DNA from: Planctomycetaceae bacterium UBA2972
Lineage (GTDB): Bacteria > Planctomycetota > Planctomycetia > Pirellulales > Pirellulaceae
Assembly (NCBI GenBank): GCA_002348315.1
Contig: DEAW01000218.1
Location: 548-21,134, forward strand
DNA: 20,587 nucleotides
Reading direction: 5' to 3'
Made by a program: the position numbers and the translations under genes. Positions 1 to 7,745 of this stretch are shown piece after piece (within the stretch, counting starts at the first letter, position 1; each line of letters starts with the position of its first letter). The notes under the pieces were generated by a model. That model was not told where the DNA came from. It worked only from the letters and a program-made list of their open reading frames with translations, and made no database searches.

Positions 1-2753
1 CCAGGATCCAACATGTTTGTTTGCACCATAATATTATCTCCAGAGAGATTGGCAACGCGTCCGGTGATCACTTTTCCATCAAGCGTGATAAAGGTGGTGG
101 CGGCGTATTGATCACTAATCTCCTTATTAGGATTTATAATTGATTCGATTAAATCGTTACGACTAAACCGGCCCGCAATCGTCGTTAGATCGGGGCCTAT
201 GGCACCGCCTCTTCCGTCGAATCGATGGCAGGCAAAGCAATTCGCTTCCCCGAATAACCGACTTCCCTTATTAAAATCACGTCCGATTAACTTTTCTTCT
301 GCCAGGGAAACGAGTTCTTCCAGTTGCCATTGCTTTACAATCTCACGATTGGAATAATTTAGCGGATTGGTTTGTTCGAGCGTCTTATCCAGCAACTCTT
401 TTAAGACCTCTTTTTCAATATCTGGAAGATTTGCAATCGCATCCTTTTTAATGTTTTGCAAGAACATCGTAAAACTGGCTCCGCCACGGTAATTGGCAGC
501 CTGCAGAAACCACTCGAAGTACACCTTGCGATCATCACCTTGCCATCCGAGTTTCTGGTGCCTAAGCGTCTTTGCATAATCGATCTGCTCCTCCTGAGTT
601 GGTGCCGCTTGCAAGAGCTGAACTGCCGGCGATGTCACCTGCTCCGATTCCGCGTACACCAGCAACTTTAGGATTTCCGAGTTGATCGCTGCGTTGACCG
701 AGGGAAACTGTGGCTCAAGTCGTTTTCGAATTTCCTGAGCATCTTCCGCAGTTGCTTCGCCCATCCTCATAAATACCAGGCCGTACACTCGCAACCAAAG
801 GATCTGTTGGACTTCGGTTAACATTCCGAATTCGATTTCATACAAGCGGTTCAGAATCCGTTTTCGCAATTCCGGGTCGCCCACACGCGTTAACCCGAGC
901 ATTCCATTCAGCGCGACCTGATCGTCCTGATGAGTCAACACTTCGTTTTGCCATAATTCCGGAGTCTGGTGTTCCAAAGCTATACGGCTTGCGTACCTTA
1001 TGAAACGATCCGTACTCCCTAATTCTGCTAACGCCGGCTTCACAGCCTCAACGCCTATCGGACGATGCAAGGATTCAAGTCGTCTGCGTAATTTCCTATC
1101 TTCCAGACCCTTTTGTTTCACTCCGTCAGCCTGAACCTCTGCCTCCCCCTGGTACGTAACACGATAAAGACCGGATTTTGTCCGACGGCCACCAATTGTA
1201 AAGTATAAGGCACCATCAGTAGGACTCACTACGACATCGGTAAGTGGTAAAGGTGTACCTGCAACGAACTCCTCCAGTTCGCCAGTATACGTACTACCAT
1301 CGGGAGTCATATGTACTGCATAAAGCTTCCCATAACTCCAATCGCAAATGAACATAGCGTTTTGGTATTTGGAAGGGAAATTGGTGCCATATCCAAAACA
1401 GACGCCTGTTGGAGATCCCGGCCCGACATTTACTACTGGCGGTACACTATCCGGAAAATAAACCGGCCACTTTCCGGATCCATTACGCCATCCAAACTCC
1501 GCGCCACTTACGACATGGCAGATTCTCGTTGGTCGATACCACGGTGTATTAACATCCCATTCCATATCTGCGTCATAAGCAAACAATTCTCCTTCTCGAT
1601 TAAAGGCCGCGTCGAACTGGTTGCGAAAGCCCGTCGCAATAAGCTCCCAATTCCGTCCATCAGGCCCGACCTTTGCGATCCAACCTCCAGGCGCTGGGAC
1701 GCCTCTCATAAACCCGCGTCCGTACGTTCGTTCATGGAGTAAGTCTTCGTCCCATACCAGCGGAACTCGAGAGGTATTTATTTCAGTAAGCTTTGTAAGG
1801 TTTCCACAGACAATAACGAGATTTTTTCCATCAGGATGGGCCAGAATTGCATGCGGCCCGTGTTCGCCTCCACCTGTTAATTCGCGTAACAATTGAACGT
1901 CATCCAGCTGACCATCTCCATTCGTATCACGAATTCGATATAAACCGGTCGTATATCTATTCCCACCGTTGACCATCACAAATAATGAATCGAACGCCCA
2001 CAATAAACCGTGTGCCATCCCCAATTCAACATCTAGTTTTTCCACCACCGTACTCTGCAAATCAGCCTCTAGTCCTGGTGGTATCACCTTATAGAGCGCT
2101 CCATATTGATCCGAGACAATCAGGTTACCGTCCGGCAAGGCACACATATTAACCCAGGAGCCTTGCGATTCCTTAGGGACATCATAAAGCAGATCCACCT
2201 TAAAGCCTTTGGCAACCACCAGGCTTTCAGTGTCCGTAGCTTTCAATTCTTTGACCGGTATCGCCGCATCGAACGCTTCTTCAGTAACACCTGTCCAGGG
2301 ACTCCCTCCCAGTACAGCAGCCTCGGTTACGGCAATAAAACCTTCAGGTGCCATCAAATCAGTTTTCCAACCGGCGACCTCCTTAAGACTGCCCACCCAG
2401 CTGTTATTACTCACAATACTAGGGCTTTGGGTGTCTAGCTCAAGATTTAACCTGGCGACAAACCCTGCTGGCCCTTCCGCTTCCGAATTAGACGCAACCA
2501 CCGCTATGACATTGTTGCCACGTTTTAGAAAGGCTTTGACGTCTTTGCCTGTTGGGATATTGAAGTTGTCGTTGGAACCAACTTTGGTGCCATTGATAAA
2601 GACATCGCAACGATTATCGCAAGCGAAGGTTAACTTGGCACCTCCGAAACGCCCTCCCGGAACGACAATATTCTGTCTCAGAAAAACATGTTGATTATCA
2701 GCAGTCGTATTGTTGTCACCCACCCAAATCCAGGCAGGTACATTAGAAGTTAC
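1..2753 (-). CDS. PVC-type haem-binding (CxxCH) propeller/HEAT protein, 3' end outside the window; probably the second half of a frameshifted fusion
   Basis: The minus frame is open from an in-frame stop at 2787-2789 to the left edge (about 917 residues after the slip point), and I found no stop in it. Counting from the codon at 2753-2751: residues 1-105 look like a galactose-binding-like sandwich (WIWVGD, FINGTKVG, GPAGFVARL); about 175-535 are a sugar-dehydrogenase-like beta-propeller (GGEHGPHAI, ATGFRNQFD, ADMEWD, GAEFGWRNG); about 550-800 are HEAT-like helices; CFACH at 225-239 (residue 839) is a covalent haem site followed by GPDLTTIAGRFS, as in the planctomycete/verrucomicrobial haem-binding domain. 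The expected role is periplasmic electron transfer coupled to sugar or alcohol oxidation; the substrate is unknown. The first in-frame start-type codon is a GTG at 2723, inside the WVGD strand, with no Shine-Dalgarno. The first ATG (2354) would delete the N-terminal domain, and no signal peptide is encoded. The protein therefore probably depends on the upstream DUF1080 frame. Confidence 0.88.
2718..2739 (-). other. Possible stem-loop downstream of the slippery heptamer
   Basis: On the minus strand ACCUGCC (2739-2733) can pair with GGUGGGU (2724-2718) over an 8-base loop. This gives seven pairs, two of them G-U. It begins 13 bases after the last base of the heptamer, which is longer than the 5-9 bases usual for -1 stimulators. 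It lies inside coding sequence and may be chance. Confidence 0.25.
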
Positions 2754-2762
2754 TTTTTTTTT
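2750..2762 (-). other. A9 tract with A-AAA-AAG slippery heptamer at the junction of two frames
   Basis: Read on the minus strand, 2762-2754 is nine consecutive A. In the DUF1080 frame the codons are TCA AAA AAA AAG TAA, so the heptamer A-AAA-AAG (2759-2753) lies directly before the stop at 2752-2750. This is the same heptamer as the -1 frameshift site of E. coli dnaX. Stepping back one base turns AAA AAG into AAA AAA and continues with GTA ACT into the long PVC-type frame. Runs of nine A are also known to permit transcriptional slippage, as in Thermus dnaX. A sequencing or assembly length error in the homopolymer would give the same picture. Confidence 0.7.
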
Positions 2763-3451
2763 GACATCTTCTTTAACTGAAGATCTTTAAACTGAATGGT
2801 CATTGGAGCTCCTGCATGAATCTGCAATGCAAGCAGGCCAGCAAATTCACGGTTCTTTTCATCATTGTCTGTGATGTCCACAGTAACCTTCCCATTGATT
2901 TTATGAATCAGTCGGTTACCCACACACGTGACTTCAATCGAGGTCCATTTACCCAGATCTTCTTCTACAACTTCGCTGGTTTTACCTGTTACTTCAATCT
3001 TTCCATCGTTATTGACTGTAACTTTCTGCCCTCGCTGAGCAACAATACCTCGTCCACCCTCATCGTATAGCATACCCGTATAAGGAGGATTCGCGTGAAT
3101 GTCGGCCTGATACCCTCTAACACGGAATTCTGTGTCTTGGCCGAATCTCTGACTACGATATTGAACACCGGAGTTATTGTTGCCGACTAAGCGAAATTGC
3201 GCTTTAAATGTAAAGTCTGCAACTTCCCCATCCCAGATCAGAAACTTGTTGTGTGGCAGTGGGTTCTCTTTGGTAGTCGTGCCGGTGATAGCACCGTCTT
3301 GAACGCTCCACAGCGTTTCGTCTCCACTCCAGCCACTTAAATCCTTTCCGTTGAAAAGACTTTCAAATTCCTGAGCGGCGAGTTGTCCGGAATACTGAAC
3401 GGCAAAGAATAGTACAAACGCAATCGTATGAAAACGAAACGACTTCATCAT
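2750..3451 (-). CDS. Secreted DUF1080 (3-keto-disaccharide hydrolase/GH16-like) protein
   Basis: A 233-residue protein with an N-terminal signal peptide (hydrophobic stretch about 8-24, likely cleaved near LAAQ). It is followed by one complete DUF1080 jelly roll: FESLFNGKDLSGW near residue 30, NNNSGVQYRSQR near 91, YQADI near 114, YTGMLYDEGGRG near 123, and the closing strand MTIQFKDLQL. DUF1080 proteins are periplasmic, and some characterised members cleave 3-keto-glycosides made by sugar dehydrogenases; the fold belongs to the concanavalin-like/GH16 group. The ATG at 3451 is preceded by AGAAAG at good spacing. The domain is full length, yet the gene stops three lysines later exactly at the A9 slippery tract, where the next frame continues without a start. 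It may therefore be made both as a free protein and as the N-terminal part of a fusion with the haem protein. The substrate is inferred only from the family. Confidence 0.9.
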   Translation of the reverse strand: MMKSFRFHTIAFVLFFAVQYSGQLAAQEFESLFNGKDLSGWSGDETLWSVQDGAITGTTTKENPLPHNKFLIWDGEVADFTFKAQFRLVGNNNSGVQYRSQRFGQDTEFRVRGYQADIHANPPYTGMLYDEGGRGIVAQRGQKVTVNNDGKIEVTGKTSEVVEEDLGKWTSIEVTCVGNRLIHKINGKVTVDITDNDEKNREFAGLLALQIHAGAPMTIQFKDLQLKKMSKKK

Positions 3452-3480
3452 GGATTTCTTTCTAACAACTTAAACTCGAA

Positions 3481-3496
3481 GAGACAACAATGTCTC
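3481..3496. promoter_or_regulatory. Inverted repeat overlapping the predicted start of transcription (possible operator)
   Basis: GAGACA-ACAA-TGTCTC is a perfect 6-base inverted repeat with a 4-base centre. It lies immediately downstream of the TATAAT at 3498-3503, roughly from -5 to +11 of the predicted transcript. It could be an operator or a 5'-leader hairpin. No regulator gene is present in the window to pair with it. Confidence 0.3.
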
Positions 3497-3497
3497 C

Positions 3498-3503
3498 ATT
3501 ATA
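3498..3503 (-). promoter_or_regulatory. Candidate -10 element of the DUF1080/haem-protein unit
   Basis: The minus strand has a perfect TATAAT behind a run of seven A, about 47 bases upstream of the ATG at 3451. No good -35 sits at 16-18 bases (a TTGTCC lies 20 bases away), so this is a composition-based guess. A transcript would start near 3491, inside the inverted repeat at 3481-3496. Confidence 0.4.
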
Positions 3504-3572
3504 ACTTTTTTTCATTCGACATGGGACAACGTCAACACACCACTCATGTGTAACTCCTATTTTTTGAATATC

Positions 3573-3597
3573 GTGGCTACCACATTTCAGCAGCCAC
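3573..3597. repeat. Small inverted repeat upstream of the FMN enzyme gene
   Basis: GTGGCT (3573-3578) and AGCCAC (3592-3597) are perfect inverted arms separated by 13 bases, about 70 bases upstream of the ATG at 3666. The rest of 3452-3665 is AT-rich and appears non-coding. The repeat could be a regulator site, but the arms are short enough to arise by chance. Confidence 0.2.
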
Positions 3598-3665
3598 TCT
3601 AAAATATAGTTAGCAACATCGTATTGTCAGAATTTGCAACGATAACACCCAGATATGAGACGACC

Positions 3666-4838
3666 ATGACGCCACAGGAATACATGCAGGATTTCGATTC
3701 ACGCTATCCAGCAACAGCCGATCTTCGCCAACGTGCCTATAAACGCATGCCAAAGTTCGCATTCGAATATCTCGACGGCGGTTGTAATGAAGATGTAAAC
3801 CGGGATAAAAACATGGCTGATATTCAACAGGTGGAGCTCGAGCCACGTTATCTCACACCACCACCTGCCTACGATATTACGACCACGCTTTTTGGCGAGC
3901 AATATGATGCACCGTTTGGGGTAGCGCCCGTCGGCCTTCAGGGTTTGATGTGGCCCAACTCACCTGTGATCCTCGCCCGGGCTGCCCGACGTCACAACAT
4001 TCCCTTTATCCTGAGCACGGTAACAACGGCATCCATTGAAACCATTGCCAGAGAAACAGATGGTAAAGCCTGGTTCCAGTTGTACTATCCGGCCGAACAA
4101 GAGATCCTCTTCGATATCATGGATCGCACCAAGGCCAATGGATATAAAGTTTTCGTTGCACTAGCCGATGTACCAACATTTGGGTATCGTCCTCGAGACA
4201 TAAGAAACGGTCTTGCAATGCCGCCCAAAATGACTGCCGCTAATATCTTACAAATGTTCATGAACCCTCAATGGGCTTTTAAGTCTTTAATCCACGGGAA
4301 ACCCAACTTTGAATCCCTCGTAAAATACATGGGCGGCAAAATGAATCTAAGGCAACTCGGCAAATTCATGGATCAAACATTCAACGGGCGGCTGGATTTA
4401 GAGAAGTTGAAGATATTACGTGATCGCTGGGATGGAAAACTCGTCGTCAAAGGGATTGTGAACGAGGCTGATTGTGAGGAAGTGATTCAACTTGGTATCG
4501 ACGGCATCATCGTCTCCAACCACGGTGGTAGACAACTCGATGCCGGCCAATCCACAATCGTCCCCCTCGCCAATCTAGCCGCCAAATACAAAGACAAACT
4601 AACCATCATGATGGACAGTGGTATTCGTAGCGGACCGGATATCGCTCGTACTCTTGCGTCCGGCGCAGATTTCACCTTTATGGGGCGTCCATTTATGTAT
4701 TCGGTAGGCGCCTTGGGCAAGCGAGGCGGAAACCACGCCATGGCAATGATGAAACGTCAACTACAACAGGTGTTGGAACAACTGGGCTGTCCAAACGTAG
4801 AGCAACTTCCTGAATACCTAATCCAGGATAATGATTAA
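3666..4838 (+). CDS. FMN-dependent alpha-hydroxy-acid dehydrogenase/oxidase (L-lactate dehydrogenase / glycolate oxidase family)
   Basis: A 390-residue cytoplasmic flavoprotein of normal length for the family, which oxidises (S)-2-hydroxy acids to 2-oxo acids. It has the family motifs in order: YLDGG (Tyr35), FGVAPVGLQGLMWP (84-97), QLYYP near 138, ADVPTFGYRPRD (167-178, including Asp168), VVKG (Lys262), the catalytic block SNHGGRQLD (His286, Arg289), and the phosphate-binding DSGIRSG and FMGRPFMY. No signal peptide or membrane anchor is visible. A TTG at 3624 would add 14 residues, but it has no Shine-Dalgarno, and the ATG at 3666 fits the usual family N-terminus. It stands alone on the plus strand, divergent from the DUF1080 gene and ending 5 bases from the stop of the convergent propeller gene. 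Lactate, glycolate and other hydroxy acids cannot be told apart from sequence. Confidence 0.93.
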   Translation: MTPQEYMQDFDSRYPATADLRQRAYKRMPKFAFEYLDGGCNEDVNRDKNMADIQQVELEPRYLTPPPAYDITTTLFGEQYDAPFGVAPVGLQGLMWPNSPVILARAARRHNIPFILSTVTTASIETIARETDGKAWFQLYYPAEQEILFDIMDRTKANGYKVFVALADVPTFGYRPRDIRNGLAMPPKMTAANILQMFMNPQWAFKSLIHGKPNFESLVKYMGGKMNLRQLGKFMDQTFNGRLDLEKLKILRDRWDGKLVVKGIVNEADCEEVIQLGIDGIIVSNHGGRQLDAGQSTIVPLANLAAKYKDKLTIMMDSGIRSGPDIARTLASGADFTFMGRPFMYSVGALGKRGGNHAMAMMKRQLQQVLEQLGCPNVEQLPEYLIQDND

Positions 4839-4843
4839 CACGT

Positions 4844-6106
4844 CTATTGGTCTACTAAGTCGAAACGAAGTATTTCATTAGCCGTACGAATGATCAATGC
4901 ATTCTGGCTGAGCGCCGGCGTTGCCATCACGCCCGCATCCAGTTGACTACGTCCCAACTCCCGATACGTATCGCCTGCGGCAATTACAACGATCTCCCCG
5001 CTTCGGTCGATACAAAGAATTCTATTGCCTAAAGCAATCGGTGAAGCAAAATATTCTCCTCCGACCCGTGCGAGCCATCGCTGCCGGCCATCGCTCAAAT
5101 TCAGACAGGCCAAAACACCCCGGTCTGTCCAGCAGTAAAGATTACCACCAAGAGCTAACGGAGTAGGACAATGAGGTACATTTCTTGTAGTCCTGAAATG
5201 CTCTTGCGCCTCGCGCCGATCATTTAACTGATCTGGTTTCAGTGATACCAGGGTCCGAACTCCATTGGTAAATCCACTAGCGGCTATCACCTGATCACCA
5301 ACAACAATCGGTGACCCCACCGCTCGTTGGGTATGTTCACCAAATACAACATTTTGCCATTGAACTTCCCCCGTGGTGAAGTCAACTCCAACCATTCCTT
5401 CATACGAATGACTGAACACCACTTGCGTTCTCCCTGCCTTACTTGGATAAATCACAGGAGTTGAGTAACCGGTTCGCTGTGTCTCCCGCATCGTTTTCCA
5501 AACGGGGTTCCCATCGGCCGTAGCAATGGCCAAAAGAAAGCTTTCGAACTTCTCGTTATCATGGCTCAGTAATACCACTCCGTCATGAACAATGGGTGAG
5601 GTCGCTGCGCCAGTTCCTGCACCAAACTTTCCTACTTCATATTCCCAAAGCGGCTCTCCCTGGTGATTCATTCCATAAAGCATCGACGTCACTTCCGATT
5701 GCCAAAACACGTATACTCCATCCGCATCAGTACAAACCGATGAACTGGCATATCCATTACGGCGATTGGTTTTATAGTGATCAAAACTCCAATCGCGTTG
5801 CCATTTAATCTCACCACTTTCCAGATCCAATGCGACCAGAGATCGTTTCCCCGTCATGGATTCCAGTTCGAGTTCTGCGGAAGTGAAGTAAATCAGCTGC
5901 TCATGTAAAATGGGCGACGAATTCCCATGTCCAGCTAACTTGGCCGTCCAGAGTGCATCGGCGCGTTCGAACTCTACGGGCAATTGCCTGCCGGAAGAAA
6001 CCCCCGTCGCATTGGGACCCCGAAATCGATTCCACTCGCCACCGCAAATTGGTAATGCAGACAGCAGGATTGCAAATACCACTAATGATTTAGTAACTGA
6101 TCTCAC
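4844..6106 (-). CDS. Secreted PQQ-like beta-propeller repeat protein
   Basis: A 420-residue protein with a signal peptide (about 1-23), then the WNRFRGPNATG opening typical of planctomycete PQQ-like (BamB-like) propellers. Repeated blade signatures include SPIVHDGVVLLS, GSPIVVGDQVIAA, PTPLALGGNLYCW, SPIALGNRILCID and MATPALSQNALII, each followed by a strand of the LNLSDGRQRW type. I see no quinoprotein dehydrogenase active-site signature, so a binding or scaffold role in the periplasm is more likely than catalysis. It is the last gene of the sulfatase unit. Translation starts at a GTG that overlaps the end of the PhoD-like gene by 17 bases, with AGAGAG a little upstream, which points to translational coupling. 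The C-terminus ends 5 bases from a convergent gene. Confidence 0.9.
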   Translation of the reverse strand: MRSVTKSLVVFAILLSALPICGGEWNRFRGPNATGVSSGRQLPVEFERADALWTAKLAGHGNSSPILHEQLIYFTSAELELESMTGKRSLVALDLESGEIKWQRDWSFDHYKTNRRNGYASSSVCTDADGVYVFWQSEVTSMLYGMNHQGEPLWEYEVGKFGAGTGAATSPIVHDGVVLLSHDNEKFESFLLAIATADGNPVWKTMRETQRTGYSTPVIYPSKAGRTQVVFSHSYEGMVGVDFTTGEVQWQNVVFGEHTQRAVGSPIVVGDQVIAASGFTNGVRTLVSLKPDQLNDRREAQEHFRTTRNVPHCPTPLALGGNLYCWTDRGVLACLNLSDGRQRWLARVGGEYFASPIALGNRILCIDRSGEIVVIAAGDTYRELGRSQLDAGVMATPALSQNALIIRTANEILRFDLVDQ

Positions 6107-7745
6107 TACGCTGAAGCTCTCTTGAATTTATTCGTTTCCCATCAATATTTATCACGGTGTACCGTACCGTTGGATCCTCCAGCGTTGTATCGAATTCCAC
6201 CAACCCGTACGATTGTTTTTTGTTGTACGAGAATTCAGCCGCTGGCATCTCCGCATGAACGTGCTGATTCGTCAAACGCGAACTATTGAATTCATAAAGC
6301 GGATAAACGCCATCCTGTTCAATTTTCCACAAATCACTGCGATGACGATCCGCAGACATCAACAGGACACCATTCTTTCTAGCTGTTGAAATCACGTTGA
6401 AGATTTCATAGCGTTCCTCTTTAAATCCATTCCAGGTATCTTTGCTATCACCTTTCGCTCCAAAAACCCAGGGGACTGGCGACACCAGGACGGTAAACGT
6501 ACCTTCTGATTCTGCAAGCGTCTTTTTCAACCAGGCCAACTGCACGGGTCCAAGCATCGTGGGACGACCACCATCTTCAGGTTTAAGATCTCTGAAAATC
6601 CGGCCATCAGTCATGATGAAATGAACGTCGCCAATGTAATAGTCGTACCAAACACCAGGATTTGATTCTCCGCCTCCATACGCTGGGTTAACCCAGTTAT
6701 CGCGAAACACCTCCCAAACCGGCAACTTCCAATAGGGTGAATCAGTTTCCGGTCCGCCCTGACAATCGTTGACACCAAAATCATGATCATCCCAAATTGA
6801 GTAGACAGACGATTGCGACACCAATGCTCGAAATTCAGGCCGCGATTGCCGTCGATAATAGCAATAGTGCTGCATCTCCGGAATTTCCGGGGCGTCACTG
6901 TAAACATTATCTCCCAAAAGCATCAATACATCCGGATTCTCTGACTGGATCGTATTCCACATGTACTCGTGTTGTGGGACAAATCCGGAGCCACCTCCGA
7001 AGGCTACCTTAAACTTTACCTCTTCACCTTTTTGTGCCAGGGTTTTTACTTCAAACTGTTCCTCATTTCCGGGTTTGCAGTCCAGATGAACCGAATAGGC
7101 ATATGTGGTATCCGGCTTTAATCCGTCCACACGAACAATTGCTGTAAAATCATCGGCCTGTTTGCTATGTGCAATTCCGGTCGTCACAAATCGTGGCTTT
7201 CCTTTCTCCCAGCAACGCACTCTAACTTCGCATTCGGTAATCGTCCGTAACCAAAACGACAATCCGTCGCCGGTATTCTGACCAACCATCGGTCCATGCA
7301 CGATGCCACTCTGCTCTTGCTCAAAGATGGCTTCAAAGGCCGGTACTCCTCGCAACGACTCCAATCCCGTTTTCGTGCCTCCTCGAAACCGTGAAGACTC
7401 GAGCCCTAATTCCAGCGCCGCCCGCACGTGTTTTACCGCCAGCTCCGGTTGATTCATTCGTGCATAACAAACGGCTTTCATGTAGTGAGATTCACCGTCT
7501 TTAGGAACGACCTTCAGAATCAAATCAAGTTCAGCTAAAGCGTCTTCTTCCTTACCTGCCACGATCTTTTTTAACAGATCCTGATGCACTCGTTTGTACT
7601 GACGAAATTTACGTTCTACCTTCTTCGCAGCATCATCGTTTTGCTGTGAAACAGTCTTAGTCCAATTCCCGCTAACCCCGGCAGTGTAGGCGATAAGAAG
7701 CAGTCCACTGAAGAACAACAAACCACACGCATTTACTATCTTCAT
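6090..7745 (-). CDS. Secreted PhoD-like metallophosphoesterase with N-terminal TPR-like region
   Basis: A 551-residue protein. A hydrophobic export signal (about 4-25) is followed by a TPR-like helical segment (about 45-115: ALAELDLILKVVP, ESHYMKAVCYARMN, LAVKHVRAALELG). Next come an Fn3-like PhoD N-terminal domain (about 148-238) and a calcineurin-like catalytic domain with LLGDNVYSD (277-284), WDDHDFGVND (318-327), MTDGRIFRD (378-386) and SADRH (464-468). PhoD enzymes hydrolyse phosphomono- or diesters outside the cytoplasm. The first conserved catalytic strand normally ends in Ser-Cys, and that Cys lies in the metal site of Bacillus PhoD; here the strand reads VAFGGGSGF and has no Cys. The substrate may therefore differ from classic PhoD. 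The ATG overlaps the stop of the sulfatase before it (ATGA) and follows AGAGGA at good spacing. A role in removing phosphate or another ester from the same glycan is inferred from the operon only. Confidence 0.9.
   Translation of the reverse strand: MKIVNACGLLFFSGLLLIAYTAGVSGNWTKTVSQQNDDAAKKVERKFRQYKRVHQDLLKKIVAGKEEDALAELDLILKVVPKDGESHYMKAVCYARMNQPELAVKHVRAALELGLESSRFRGGTKTGLESLRGVPAFEAIFEQEQSGIVHGPMVGQNTGDGLSFWLRTITECEVRVRCWEKGKPRFVTTGIAHSKQADDFTAIVRVDGLKPDTTYAYSVHLDCKPGNEEQFEVKTLAQKGEEVKFKVAFGGGSGFVPQHEYMWNTIQSENPDVLMLLGDNVYSDAPEIPEMQHYCYYRRQSRPEFRALVSQSSVYSIWDDHDFGVNDCQGGPETDSPYWKLPVWEVFRDNWVNPAYGGGESNPGVWYDYYIGDVHFIMTDGRIFRDLKPEDGGRPTMLGPVQLAWLKKTLAESEGTFTVLVSPVPWVFGAKGDSKDTWNGFKEERYEIFNVISTARKNGVLLMSADRHRSDLWKIEQDGVYPLYEFNSSRLTNQHVHAEMPAAEFSYNKKQSYGLVEFDTTLEDPTVRYTVINIDGKRINSRELQRSEISY

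Noticed and set aside
1311..2694. Plus-strand open frames inside the haem-protein region (for example 1311-1742 and 2209-2694)
   Set aside because: They lie opposite the long minus frame whose motifs are clearly recognisable, have no ribosome sites and no domain-like composition.
4839..4843. Terminator between the convergent FMN and propeller genes
   Set aside because: Only five bases separate the stops, and I see no hairpin with a T run there. The same holds for the 23 bases at 17872-17894.
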